From positions 1,302,001 through 1,366,000 of the forward strand of contig CAVVUB010000008.1 of the NCBI GenBank assembly GCA_963751335.1: a stretch of DNA of 64,000 nt, read 5' to 3'. This document shows, piece after piece, positions 45,480-54,624 of this stretch; position 1 is the first letter of the stretch; the number at the start of each line of letters is the position of its first letter. Both the position numbers and the translations under genes were made by a program. The DNA is from Bog-473 sp963751335 (GTDB taxonomy: Bacteria > Actinomycetota > Acidimicrobiia > Acidimicrobiales > RAAP-2). The notes under the pieces were generated by a model, which was not told where the DNA came from, searched no databases, and saw nothing but the letters and a program-made list of their open reading frames with translations.

Positions 45480-46688
45480 CTAGACGCGAATTGGCAGCTG
45501 CTGATAGCCGCGTACGGTGCTGGTGTGCAGAGGAACAGCGCGCTCCTTGTCCACGGTCCAACTCTTGTATCGCTTGAACGTCTCTTCGAGTGCGATTTTG
45601 CCCTCCATCCGGGCGAGTGCTGCACCCAGGCAGAAGTGAATGCCGTAACCGAATGCCACGTGCAATCGGAAATCACGGCGAATATCGAATTGATCCGGTT
45701 CGGGGTAGACGCGGTCATCGCGCCCTGCGGAGCCCGTCAGCAGGAGCACCTTTGAGTTGGCTGGAATGAGGCGCCCGTGGAGTTCGACTTCTTGGGTCAG
45801 CCACCGGCCCTGTACGGGCGACGGTGACTCGTAACGAAGAAGCTCTTCAATGGCGTTGGGTATAAGAGATGGATCCTGCACCAGCTCGGCCAGCTGTTCA
45901 GGGTGGTCAGCCAGAATGAGTCCTGCCCACCCGAGGAGGCGGGCAACAGTTTCAGTGCCGGCGCTGACAAGAAGGATTCCGAACTCCGTGCATTCCTGGG
46001 GTGTGAGGCGCCGGTGGACGCCGTCACTGCCCTGGATCTCCGCCTGCACCAAGTCCGTCAGCATGTCGTCCTGCGGTCTTTCTCCACGTTCCTTGATCAC
46101 ACCGCCGAGGTATTCGAAGAGCCAACCTGCTGATCGCATGGACGTCTCGTTCGCCATGCCAACGCCGGGCTCAAGATGGAACAGGCCATCGATGTGGTGA
46201 CGGACATCCTCTCGGTCAGATGGTGGTACGCCGAGCAGCATGGCAATGACCGTGGCGGGAAGCCGGGCTCCGAAGTCCTGCACATAGTCGAAGCTGGTCT
46301 CACCCTGTTGGGCATCAAGGAGACTCGCACAGAGGGTTCGGATTTCAGTCTCGAGCTCTGCGACGCGACGGGGCGTGAAGGCCTTCGACACCAGCCGACG
46401 CAGAGCTGTGTGCTCCGGCGGGTCGAGGAAGATCATCATGCCCTCGGTCTGAGCCTTCTCCGTCATGCTCTCCAAGACGGTGGAATGTGCCGAGCTGTAG
46501 CGCTGTGGATCCCGGTGGGCTCTGTCGATATCGTCAAAGCGACTCAAAGTCCAGAAGTCGTATTGATCGTTGTAGTACACCGGCGCTTCGTCGCGGAGTC
46601 GTTTCCACACCGGATGGGGATCGTCCTTGAGCGATTCGTCGAAGGGGTCCCAACGCAGGTCGTCGGGTTGACCGGGGATTCTGCTCAT
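45480..46688 (-). CDS. Cytochrome P450
   Basis: 402 residues, complete. DPPEHTALRRLVSKAFTPRR, the I-helix LLVSAGTETVARLLGWAG (near residue 240), ExxR in AIEELLRYES, and the haem loop FGYGIHFCLGAALAR with its Cys near residue 352 are all present. This is a soluble bacterial class I P450 needing ferredoxin and reductase, which are not in the window. It probably hydroxylates the hydrophobic substrate or an intermediate of the island. Start ATG 46688 is 109 nt from the divergent amidohydrolase start. Confidence 0.93.
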   Translation of the reverse strand: MSRIPGQPDDLRWDPFDESLKDDPHPVWKRLRDEAPVYYNDQYDFWTLSRFDDIDRAHRDPQRYSSAHSTVLESMTEKAQTEGMMIFLDPPEHTALRRLVSKAFTPRRVAELETEIRTLCASLLDAQQGETSFDYVQDFGARLPATVIAMLLGVPPSDREDVRHHIDGLFHLEPGVGMANETSMRSAGWLFEYLGGVIKERGERPQDDMLTDLVQAEIQGSDGVHRRLTPQECTEFGILLVSAGTETVARLLGWAGLILADHPEQLAELVQDPSLIPNAIEELLRYESPSPVQGRWLTQEVELHGRLIPANSKVLLLTGSAGRDDRVYPEPDQFDIRRDFRLHVAFGYGIHFCLGAALARMEGKIALEETFKRYKSWTVDKERAVPLHTSTVRGYQQLPIRV

Positions 46689-46783
46689 CTCTCGATTGCC
46701 TCGTGCACTCGTGTCTCAATCATGCATCCCTCTGGTGCCCGCCCGCCGGGCCGGCCTGCAATTCAACCTCGTGAGCCAATTGG

Positions 46784-46800
46784 ATATAATATACCCGATG
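46784..46800 (+). promoter_or_regulatory. Leaderless promoter of the amidohydrolase gene
   Basis: GGATATAATATAC contains a consensus -10 TATAAT (46785-46790) exactly 7 nt before ATG 46798; no ribosome site fits between. The reverse complement matches GTATATNWTAT, the recurrent island motif. A weak -35 (TTCAAC) lies 17 nt upstream. Confidence 0.6.
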
Positions 46801-48312
46801 ACGACCGTCCTGGAACCTGACGTCGACAAGATCCCCTGGATCGTGGACCTTGATGCGCACGTGGTCGAACCCCCAGACGTGTGGTCCAGCCGCCTTCCAA
46901 CCCATCGACGCGACGCCGGCCCTCATATCGAGTACATGCCCGGGGGAGTGCCCAAACTCGAAGGGGCGTCCTATGTCGAGGCTCCCGGCACCGACGGGCC
47001 GCCGGTTGCCTGGTGGTGCTACGAGGATCATCGGGCCTCGGTGAAGCGCACCATCGCCGCGGCGGGCTTCCCGGCCGAGGAAGTGGTACTGAAGGGAGTC
47101 ACCTATGACGAGATGCGTCCGGGCTGTTGGCAGCCCAAGGCTCGTCTGGAGGACATGAGTCTCAACGGAGTGCAGGCCCAGCTCTGTTTCCCCAACTACC
47201 CCAGATTCTGCGGGCAACAGTTCCTGTGGGGCAAAGACCGGAGCCTCGCGCTGCTGTGTGTCGAGGCGTACAACGACTGGATGGTGGAGGAGTGGTGCGG
47301 TTCGAGCGAGGGCCGGCTGTTGCCCCTGTGCCTCATCCCGCTTTGGGGCGTTGATCTCGCTGTAGCCGAAGTGGCTCGCAACGCGGCTCGCGGGGTTCGG
47401 GCTGTGGCCTTCAGCGAGCTCCCTACCTTTCTGGGCCTCCCCAGCATCTACTCGGGCTACTGGGATCCATTTTTCCGGGTCTGCCAGGAAACTGGGACCG
47501 TCGTCTGCATGCACGTGGGTTCGGGCACCAAGACGCCACAAACGTCGCCCGACGCACCGGACGCAGTTCCTGCGACCATCCTCTTCGGCAACAGCATCGG
47601 CGGGATGTCCGATTTCATGTTCTCCGGTGTTCTCGAACGCTTCCCGCAGCTCAAACTGCTCTTCGCGGAATGCCAGATCGGCTGGATCCCCTACCTGCTC
47701 GAGCGAGCCGATGACGTGTGGTTGACCCACCGAGGCTGGAGTAACTCGCAGCTGTACTGTCCCGAACCGCCCTCCACCTACTATTACCGGCAGATCTGGA
47801 GTTGCTTCTTCAAGGATCCAGTCGGTATGGCGCTTCTTGATCGCGTCGGTCCACGCAACGTCGTCTTCGAGACCGACTACCCGCACCAAGATGGCACCTG
47901 GCCCCATTCGGTCGAGGCGGCAGCTGAACAGTTCGGCGATCAAGCACCCGAGATCGTGAACCGCCTGGCGCGAGGGAATGCAATCGAGCTGCTCGGCCTC
48001 GATCTTCCGTTGGAGGCGCCGCGCCAGCGTGAGCGACTAGGCCGTGGCCTTGGCCGCAATGGTGCCCAAGTCCACACCTTTGCCCGTTCGCTCGAACCGA
48101 CCCTGATCATACGAGCGGATGGATACGTCATGTCCGATCGCTTCAGCTCGAAGTGCACTCACCGTGCATCGTTCCCGGGGTCGATGGGCGAGAGGATCAA
48201 AGGAGTACCAGCGACACGCATTCTCCCAAGTGATCTTTTCCAATTCATCCTCGGGTACCCCGGTCGCGACCTCAGCCAACTCTTCGGGGGCGTGGGGCCA
48301 CGACGAGTCTGA
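46798..48312 (+). CDS. Amidohydrolase-2 family protein
   Basis: 504 residues as read. Metal-site motifs of the ACMS-decarboxylase-like amidohydrolases are IVDLDAHVVEPPDVW (D-x-H), VCMHVGSG and VVFETDYPHQDGTWPHS (Asp). The family performs decarboxylation, hydration or hydrolysis on ring-type acids. Homology-like sequence ends near GNAIELLGLDLP (about 48010); the last 95 residues run antisense to the convergent paralogue. In the next frame a TAG at 48038-48040 interlocks with the TAG of that gene (CTAG), so a one-base insertion near 48015 probably removed the natural stop and the true end is 48040. Leaderless start at 46798. Confidence 0.8.
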   Translation: MTTVLEPDVDKIPWIVDLDAHVVEPPDVWSSRLPTHRRDAGPHIEYMPGGVPKLEGASYVEAPGTDGPPVAWWCYEDHRASVKRTIAAAGFPAEEVVLKGVTYDEMRPGCWQPKARLEDMSLNGVQAQLCFPNYPRFCGQQFLWGKDRSLALLCVEAYNDWMVEEWCGSSEGRLLPLCLIPLWGVDLAVAEVARNAARGVRAVAFSELPTFLGLPSIYSGYWDPFFRVCQETGTVVCMHVGSGTKTPQTSPDAPDAVPATILFGNSIGGMSDFMFSGVLERFPQLKLLFAECQIGWIPYLLERADDVWLTHRGWSNSQLYCPEPPSTYYYRQIWSCFFKDPVGMALLDRVGPRNVVFETDYPHQDGTWPHSVEAAAEQFGDQAPEIVNRLARGNAIELLGLDLPLEAPRQRERLGRGLGRNGAQVHTFARSLEPTLIIRADGYVMSDRFSSKCTHRASFPGSMGERIKGVPATRILPSDLFQFILGYPGRDLSQLFGGVGPRRV

Positions 48313-49320
48313 GTGGGGGTAATCGCATTCCCACGCAATGTTGTCTATTCCGATGAGATGACGAAGCTGAATCCCGATCGGATCGGAGATGAAACAGGTC
48401 AGGAAGTGTTCCCGAAAGACCTCGCTGGGCAACTTGGCGCCGAAGTCCTGTCCCGTCCACTTGTGGTGCATCTCATACGTCCGGTCGACCCGGTCGAGAA
48501 AGTAGGGAATCCATCCCGTGCCTCCCTCAGAGAGGGCGATGCGAAGGTCTGGGAAGGTCTTGATCACGCGGGACCAGAGCAAGTCTGAGGCCGCGCTGCA
48601 GATGTTCATGGGCTGGAGGGTGATCATCACGTCAACCGGGGCGTCCGGAGCCGTCAAGGCGAGCTGGCCGGATGAACCGAGATGGATAGAGAGGACAACC
48701 TGCTCATCGCACAGCGCCGCCCACAGCGGATCCCACGAAGGGTCATGGAAGCTTGGGTAGTTGAGCGCGGCCGGGTTCTCGGTAAAGGTCAACGAGTGGC
48801 AATCTTTTGCAGCCACTCGCCGCATCTCTTCCGCGCAGAGTTCGGCATCCCAAAGGACAGGCAGCGCCATTGGGATGAATCGGCCGGGGTAGGACCCACA
48901 CCACTCGTCGATGTGCCAGTCGTTGTAAGCCCGTAGGACGGCGAGCGCGAGTTCCTTGTCACGACAGGCAGCGAAGAGGCGGGCGCTGAAGCCAGGGAAG
49001 GAGGGAAAGTTCATCGAGCCAAGGACCCCTCCAGCGTTCATGTCCTTGATGCGCTCATGAACGTCGAAACACCCTGGTCGCATCTCTTCGAACGCCGTTG
49101 GTTCGATGCCGTATTCCTCACGAGGCCGGCCTGCCACGGCGTTCAAACCGATGTTGGGAATCGTGTGTCCGTTGAAGACCCACACGTCGCTTCCGTCCGG
49201 CAGCCGCTTCACCCTGGGCGCCCGGTCCTGAAACTTCGCGGGTAGTCGGCCCTCGAAGAGATTGGGTGGTTCGACCAAATGGTCGTCCACGCTGACCATG
49301 ATGAGATCGTCGGCGTCCAT
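48037..49320 (-). CDS. Amidohydrolase-2 family protein (paralogue)
   Basis: 427 residues. MVSVDDHLVEPPNLF (D-x-H site), SIHLGSSG and IAWECDYPHSDSSWPHAPEE (late Asp) mark the same metal-dependent hydrolase/decarboxylase family as the convergent gene. It is also like it in AYNDWHIDEWCGSYPGRFIP versus AYNDWMVEEWCGSSEGRLLP, so the two are homologous but clearly diverged. GGAAGGGA precedes ATG 49320. The next gene upstream is the LivK-like protein in the same direction, 90 nt away. Confidence 0.85.
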   Translation of the reverse strand: MDADDLIMVSVDDHLVEPPNLFEGRLPAKFQDRAPRVKRLPDGSDVWVFNGHTIPNIGLNAVAGRPREEYGIEPTAFEEMRPGCFDVHERIKDMNAGGVLGSMNFPSFPGFSARLFAACRDKELALAVLRAYNDWHIDEWCGSYPGRFIPMALPVLWDAELCAEEMRRVAAKDCHSLTFTENPAALNYPSFHDPSWDPLWAALCDEQVVLSIHLGSSGQLALTAPDAPVDVMITLQPMNICSAASDLLWSRVIKTFPDLRIALSEGGTGWIPYFLDRVDRTYEMHHKWTGQDFGAKLPSEVFREHFLTCFISDPIGIQLRHLIGIDNIAWECDYPHSDSSWPHAPEELAEVATGVPEDELEKITWENACRWYSFDPLAHRPRERCTVSALRAEAIGHDVSIRSYDQGRFERTGKGVDLGTIAAKATA

Positions 49321-49410
49321 TGTGTCCCTTCCTGATTAGGTGCTATGCCGTGTGGAGATGGGCTGGAATGGTTGAACGTGGGGGTCCAACGAGTCCCCGT
49401 TCAGCTGTCC

Positions 49411-50517
49411 TCACTCCGAGGGCTCGAAGAGCCCTTCGAATTCGAGCTTTGCGTTGCGTACTCGGCCATAGAGCAACCAGTCACCTCGGAACATCCCGTG
49501 CTCATAGGGCGCGGCGGCGATATGTGTGCGTGGCCCACCGGTCGTGCTTGGCATAAATCGGATCTTCTCCAGCCCGTCTTTGAGTCCCGGTCCGGAGAGA
49601 GAAGGGGCCCGAAAGAGACCCTCAGCAAGCACGCGGGCCGTGTCGTACGCCAAGACCGGGATTGCGTTGGGCCACATTGGCGGATCCGCCTGGTGTCGCT
49701 CGACATACCTCTGATGAAATCCCTCGATCAGCGTATTGTTCGGGTCGAACTGGTCGATTCCCACCCAGCCCTCAAATTTGTCAAAACCCATCAAATAGAA
49801 CATGAAGGCAGTACCCATGATCCGGGGGGGATCCCACGCCAATTCGTCGAGCGCCTTGCGAAGGAATCCTTGCGCCGCCAACATGCCGTATCCCATGTAG
49901 CAGAGTGCATCAGGATTTGACTGGCGAAGGTTGTCCAGGTTCTCCGTAAGATTCGCCGGCGTCTGGCTGACGGTCTCGAGCGCAACAATTTTCAAGTTGT
50001 GTCTGCGGCACTCTTGGCGGAAGAAGCGAAAATACTCTTCGCCATTGGGTGACACTTCGCTGAGCACCGCGACGCGCGTATATCCGTTGCGAGCAAGCCA
50101 GGAGGCGCAAAGTGCGGCGTCACCACCGCAGTCCCCGTTACCGAGTCGAAAGCAGTAATCGCCGGCCAACCGCTCGGTACCAGCCCAGCTGATGAGAGGG
50201 ATTTTGAGCTCATTCGCCAGTGGAGCGGCGACAATCGCATTGTCGGAGCTGTAAGCACCCGCGATACCAATGCAACCTTGGTCGACGAGATACTTGAATC
50301 CATCAGCTGTATTGCGAGCTGAGCCACGTGGCAACCCGTTCTCCGCGTGGAGCACGAACTCCACCGGGCGGTCGAGCAGGCCCTCCTCGAGTGCCTCATC
50401 GAAGGCCATCCGGTGGATCTTGTTGTATCCGCCGTCAGGACCGTCAAGCGCCGAACCAAGCCAGCCGATCTTGATCGGGTCTGGAGACCCCGTCCAACTG
50501 CTTCCACTGTCTGCCAC
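49411..50517 (-). CDS. LivK-like substrate-binding protein without signal peptide
   Basis: 368 residues from GTG 50517, preceded by AAGGAG. The fold is that of type I periplasmic binding proteins for branched amino acids: IKIGWLGSALDGPDGGYNKI, GIAGAYSSDNAIVAAPLANE, VAVLSEVSPNGEEYFRFFRQ and ALCYMGYGMLAAQGFLRKAL. No signal peptide or lipobox precedes it, and no livHMGF genes lie nearby. It may be a cytosolic ligand sensor in the style of AmiC, or the signal peptide may be lost. It probably belongs to the unit with the amidohydrolase at 48037. Confidence 0.75.
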   Translation of the reverse strand: MADSGSSWTGSPDPIKIGWLGSALDGPDGGYNKIHRMAFDEALEEGLLDRPVEFVLHAENGLPRGSARNTADGFKYLVDQGCIGIAGAYSSDNAIVAAPLANELKIPLISWAGTERLAGDYCFRLGNGDCGGDAALCASWLARNGYTRVAVLSEVSPNGEEYFRFFRQECRRHNLKIVALETVSQTPANLTENLDNLRQSNPDALCYMGYGMLAAQGFLRKALDELAWDPPRIMGTAFMFYLMGFDKFEGWVGIDQFDPNNTLIEGFHQRYVERHQADPPMWPNAIPVLAYDTARVLAEGLFRAPSLSGPGLKDGLEKIRFMPSTTGGPRTHIAAAPYEHGMFRGDWLLYGRVRNAKLEFEGLFEPSE

Positions 50518-50577
50518 TGCAGGGCTCCTTGCATTTGGGTGCAGGCATCCGATGCTGCACGAGATCGTCCGAAACAA

Positions 50578-50588
50578 ATATAATGTAC
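50578..50588. promoter_or_regulatory. AT-rich motif between divergent LivK-like and ligase genes
   Basis: ATATAATGTAC (reverse complement GTACATTATAT) is one mismatch from the island motif GTATATNWTAT. TATAAT at 50579-50584 could serve as a -10 for the plus strand and the reversed TATATT for the minus strand. The remaining 237-bp gap shows no gene. Confidence 0.4.
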
Positions 50589-50754
50589 AATCCTTCTCGG
50601 CTGGAGGGCCGGGACGGTGGACCGCCTCGGGAAAGGGGTTCCTTTTGTCTGAGCTCTTCATCCAGCGCCCGAGCGCCAGGGAGCCGCGCGGCACTGAGCG
50701 GCAATTTGCCGAAGACGTTTGCACCGAACCGCCTTCTGGCGCCAACGTGGGGTC

Positions 50755-52215
50755 ATGATGGAGCCCGCCGCCAGCCTGGCGGACCTCCTGACGGCACATC
50801 CCTTTTCCGACGGCGAAAGCTTGATCAACACCGTGGATCGGACCGTATCGGCCGGCACTGCGCGCGCGGAAGCCTTTCGAATCGGCACCCGGCTGCGTTC
50901 TGTTGGCGTAGAGCCTGGCCAGGCCGTGGTGGTCCAGCTGCCAAACGGACCCGAGTTCGTCTTCGCAATGTTCGGCGTCTGGCTGGCGGGCGCGGTGTTC
51001 GTCCCGGCGAACGTTCGGCAGCCCCAGGCGGAACTGGACCATGTTCTCTTGTCCACGGCGCCCGCCTGCGTGATCGACACGGCTGGAATCCACCCCTCGG
51101 ACGCGTCGCCCACTCTCTACGAACCCGACACGGCTTTTGTCACCTGGACGTCCGGAACGACCGGGTGGCCGAAGCCAATCCTGCAGACGCACACCGGGTA
51201 CCTCGAACTGCTCGACCGTGTCCTGGGCCCCCTGCGGGGGCGCCCCGCCGATCCGGCCCGCCCTCCGTCCCCCAACCTGGTACCTGTGTCGCTTGCGCTC
51301 AACGCCGGCATCTACAACGTGTTGTTCGGTTTGCGTGCCGGAGCGTCCCTGGTTCTCATGGACCGATTCAGCACGGCAGAGTTCGCCGCACTCGTCGGCC
51401 GCTTCTCCATTCGCTCCACCGTCCTGCCGCCGGCCGCCATGGTCATGCTGGCCGACGACGCAAACGTGGCCGATCTGACGCCCCTCCGCTTCGTGCGAAG
51501 CATCACCGCGCCGCTGTCGCCCCTTGCGGCGCGTCGGTTCACCGAGAAATTCGGCGTGACGGTGCTCAATGGCTACGGCCAGGCTGAGATCGGAGAGGTC
51601 ATAGGATGGACCGCAGCTGATGCGCGGGACCATCCAGACAAGGTCGGGGCGGTAGGGCGGCCCCATCCTGGAGTCGCGATCAAGGTCGTGGCGGAAGACG
51701 GGTCTGCCGCGTCAGTCGACGCCGTCGGTGAGTTGCTGGTGCGGCCGCCACGTATGGCCTCGGGATACGCCGACGGGCAGAGCCTGGACGATCGAATTGA
51801 TCCGGATGGCTACGTCCGCACCGGAGACTTCGCCCGAATCGACGGTGATGGTTTCGTCTGGATCGAAGGCCGGGTCGGCGACGTCATTAATCGCGGAGGC
51901 AACAAGGTCTTCCCGGGACAAGTCGAAGAGGTCCTTCTCCTCTCACCGGGCGTGAGCGAGGTGGCCGTCGTCGGGCTGCCCGATGAACGCCTCGGTGAGG
52001 TGCCGGTCGCTTTCGTGGTGGGTCAGGTGTCAGATGCGGAGCTCGATCGACTGTGCCGAGAGCACCTTGTGGCCTACAAGGTTCCCGTGACCTTCCGGCA
52101 CGTAAATTCACTACCGAGGAGCGAGGTTGGAAAGGTGCTGCGTCGGGAGCTCGTTGAGATGGGAACCGGCGGCCACATTGACGACGGTGAGCGCGCTTCG
52201 CGCCAGACGGGATAG
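50755..52215 (+). CDS. Acyl-CoA synthetase (AMP-forming)
   Basis: About 486 residues, slightly short for the family. TWTSGTTGWPKPILQTHTGY (P-loop, with Pro in place of the usual Gly after Lys), NGYGQAEIGEVIGW (A5, Gln in place of Thr), DPDGYVRTGDFARIDGDGFV, GRVGDVINRGGNKVFPGQVE and the terminal Lys in GKVLRRELVEM define an ANL ligase. Two adjacent ATGs at 50755 and 50758 are possible starts. The 3' end stops 29 nt from the convergent hypothetical gene. The acid it activates is unknown. Confidence 0.85.
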   Translation: MMEPAASLADLLTAHPFSDGESLINTVDRTVSAGTARAEAFRIGTRLRSVGVEPGQAVVVQLPNGPEFVFAMFGVWLAGAVFVPANVRQPQAELDHVLLSTAPACVIDTAGIHPSDASPTLYEPDTAFVTWTSGTTGWPKPILQTHTGYLELLDRVLGPLRGRPADPARPPSPNLVPVSLALNAGIYNVLFGLRAGASLVLMDRFSTAEFAALVGRFSIRSTVLPPAAMVMLADDANVADLTPLRFVRSITAPLSPLAARRFTEKFGVTVLNGYGQAEIGEVIGWTAADARDHPDKVGAVGRPHPGVAIKVVAEDGSAASVDAVGELLVRPPRMASGYADGQSLDDRIDPDGYVRTGDFARIDGDGFVWIEGRVGDVINRGGNKVFPGQVEEVLLLSPGVSEVAVVGLPDERLGEVPVAFVVGQVSDAELDRLCREHLVAYKVPVTFRHVNSLPRSEVGKVLRRELVEMGTGGHIDDGERASRQTG

Positions 52216-52243
52216 AGCGAGAGCCTCAATTGCGGCAATCGCC

Positions 52244-53002
52244 TCAGTCGTTCCAGTCCTCGGTGCGATCGGCGCGAGACGGCTGACGGCCCAGACGCAT
52301 GGGCGAGAGAGCCGAGTCGACGAGCAGAATGCGGCTTACGCTCTCGGTCAACGACAGGTTCTGCGCTTCCAGCTCGACCAGTCCCGGGTGGCGGCGACGT
52401 GCCTTCTCCCGGTCGGCCCAGTCCTGCCACGTGGGGATGGCCCAGAGAAGAAAGCACTCACTGTCATCGATCAGAGCTGTCTCCCACGCTCCGGCCAGGA
52501 CCCACCCGAACTCTCGCATCACCGGGACAACCTCGCGATGAACAAATTCTAGGTAGGGCGCGGAACTCCCCCTAGGCACCTGGATCTGCTCGTGTGCGTA
52601 GACGTCACCCCGTATCCCAGCCGAGCACGCCTGCTCGATCGTGGGCATCCACGGAGCCGGAACCAACAGGCGATCGACACCCCCCGCCCGCAGCTCGGCT
52701 GCCGCCGCCCACCACGCAGCGAGCTTCGGATCCTGCAGATCGCGATGGCCCAGTTCATGCCCAAAGGACCCGGCCAGGCCGTCGAATCCGTCCTCCTCCC
52801 AGAGGTTGACCACCTGGGGCCACCGTCCCGTGCTACCCACGACGCCCCACACGCCATAGCAGAGTTGGTGCCGATCCTCTTGCGCCGTGGGACTCCAATT
52901 CGCCGTCATGTGGTACATGTAGCGCCCGCGGTTATGTCCAATGATGTCGATGTATTCGTGGATATAGACCTTGTCGTTCACGGGAGATCCCATCACCGTC
53001 AC
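52244..53002 (-). CDS. Uncharacterised protein of the thiolase/DUF35 operon
   Basis: 252 residues, GTG start overlapping the DUF35 stop (GTGA). The N-terminal KVYIHEYIDIIGHNRGRYMY and the second half (PYLEFVHREVVPVMREFGWV, LLWAIPTWQDWADREKARRR) look like two ferredoxin-like alpha/beta units with Trp-rich turns, as in NIPSNAP or dimeric alpha/beta-barrel proteins. I cannot name the family. Its strict coupling to the DUF35 and thiolase genes suggests it works with that enzyme, perhaps as a third subunit or as an enzyme on its product. Confidence 0.65.
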   Translation of the reverse strand: MTVMGSPVNDKVYIHEYIDIIGHNRGRYMYHMTANWSPTAQEDRHQLCYGVWGVVGSTGRWPQVVNLWEEDGFDGLAGSFGHELGHRDLQDPKLAAWWAAAAELRAGGVDRLLVPAPWMPTIEQACSAGIRGDVYAHEQIQVPRGSSAPYLEFVHREVVPVMREFGWVLAGAWETALIDDSECFLLWAIPTWQDWADREKARRRHPGLVELEAQNLSLTESVSRILLVDSALSPMRLGRQPSRADRTEDWND

Positions 53003-53430
53003 GACTGACCTGCTGTCGCTGGGGAGAAGTACGGAAGAGTGATCTCGTCGGACGCAGGATGGAATTCCACCGAGAGCGGTAAACCATCGCGCAATTCATC
53101 TGGCTCGCAACCGATCACCGCGCTCAGCATCCAGACGCCCTCATCCAAGTGGACGACGGCGGGTGCATACGGCACCCGGAACCCCGGGTTGGGAGGGTGC
53201 CACACAATTGTCCAGCTGTAGAGGGATCCCCTCCCGGCGCTGGACTCCCAGACTGGCGACGTCGCGTGGCACTCTGCGCAAATTGTGAAGGCGCCGAGAC
53301 CGCGGTAGCCGCACACCACACACCGTTGAAAGAGCAACCGGTGTCGGCGACATCCATCCCAGTAGGCCGCGCTGCGCAAACTCGGTCGTGGTATCGAGAC
53401 GCTCGGAGGTTGGGGAAGCAACAGGCTCAT
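52999..53430 (-). CDS. DUF35 OB-fold/Zn-ribbon protein (thiolase partner)
   Basis: 143 residues. YWDGCRRHRLLFQRCVVCGY followed by FTICAECHAT gives the rubredoxin-like zinc ribbon (CVVC...CAEC), and SWTIVWHPPNPGFRVPYAPA with HLDEGVWMLSAVIG forms the OB-fold of DUF35 acyl-CoA-binding proteins. In steroid side-chain catabolism such proteins (for example the DUF35 part of ChsH2) bind thiolase-fold partners and are needed for activity. Its start overlaps the stop of the thiolase gene by 4 nt (ATGA), and its stop overlaps the next gene. Confidence 0.85.
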   Translation of the reverse strand: MSLLLPQPPSVSIPRPSLRSAAYWDGCRRHRLLFQRCVVCGYRGLGAFTICAECHATSPVWESSAGRGSLYSWTIVWHPPNPGFRVPYAPAVVHLDEGVWMLSAVIGCEPDELRDGLPLSVEFHPASDEITLPYFSPATAGQS

Positions 53431-54624
53431 GGGCGTTCGCGTCCCAGCAGCAGCACGTCACAGAACAGTGCGCCCGCACCTCCATTGGAGCAGAGGGCAA
53501 CCTCTGCTCCAATGACCTGATTCGTGGCGCAGGCGCCCCGCAACTGCAGGGCCCCCCGGATGACCCGCTGCAGTTGTTGGGCGTTGATTCCCGGATGACT
53601 GTACGACATCGTCCCTCCGTCGGTGGTGACGGGGAGTAGAGAGCCCGGCCCGATGTTTCCGTCTGCGACGAAGGGTCCAGCCTCACCGGGCGAGCAGAAG
53701 CCAAATGCCTCCAACTGTCTGATGACCTCGAACGAGAAAGGGTCATAGAGTTCGGCGACATCGACATCGGCCGGTGTGAGGCCAGCCATGGCAAACGCTC
53801 TCTTGGCGGCGCGAGCACCCACCATTCCGGCGGGATCGGAGTCCGGTCGGGGCCGGAAATCCCACACCGGTGCAACGGTGTACGCCGGCCCGAAGGAATC
53901 GCTGGCTCCCCCGAGGATCCACACAGGCATCTCACATTCGGCCGCCCGCTCAGCGCTCACCAGTACGACACCGCACCCGCCTTCGGATGTCATGGCGCAG
54001 TCGAGCAGGTGAAATGGGTCGGCGATCATCCGAGATTCCAAGATGTCCGAAGGTGAGAATGGTCCCCGGCCGTGGTAGACGGCCTCCGGATTGACGTGGC
54101 CATTTGTACGAATCGTGGCCGCGACGGTAGCCATCTGCTCGGGCGTGGTGCCGTAGGTGAGCATGTGGCGACGCGCCATGAGGGCGAATTCAGCGGCAGT
54201 GAACAATCCGTAACCGACGACTAGCTCGTTGGTCGGCCGGGTCCAGGGTGCCGTCGAGGTGCGTTCGGTGTGAACCGCGGCGCCCACCAGCAGCGACCAA
54301 CACGACGTCGCACTGACCGGTGGTGATCAGCGCGGCTGCGTCGAGAATCGTAGGAATTCCCAAGGAACTGGGACGTCGGGTGCACGGTCCGAGACCCAAT
54401 TCAAGGGCTATTTGCGCGCAGTCGGGACCGACGACACCGTCAACCTCGTGCGGGTCGATGCCGGCGTCGACGAGCGCGCCGAGAGCGCCGATCAGCGCGA
54501 TCGACGTCGAGTCGTGGTCCGGGAGCCGGCGCGCCTGGACCGTGTTGTGGACACCGGCAATGGCGACGTCTCGAAAAGGGTGTGATGGCACGCGGTGGAC
54601 TGCGCTCGAGTTCTCGGCCGTCAA
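53427..54624 (-). CDS. Thiolase-fold acetyltransferase/aldolase (frameshifted)
   Basis: About 399 codons. The first part (FRDVAIAGVHNTVQARRLPD, STSIALIGALGALVDAGIDP, ALITTGQCDVVLVAAGG) and the second (HTERTSTAPWTRPTNELVVG, LLDCAMTSEGGCGVVLVSAE, DVAELYDPFSFEVIRQLEAF, DGGTMSYSHPGINAQQLQRV) form one SCP2-type thiolase; the frame changes near 54283 because GGTGGGC has one extra G. With a DUF35 partner this matches Ltp2-like proteins, which cleave side chains by retro-aldol reaction and lack the usual thiolase Cys. A TTG at 54624 overlaps the gntR stop; later GTG codons (54600, 54591) are possible starts. Confidence 0.8.

Noticed and set aside
53427..54624. Two separate thiolase genes
   Set aside because: The two frames overlap and together make one complete thiolase-fold protein; a single extra G explains the split.
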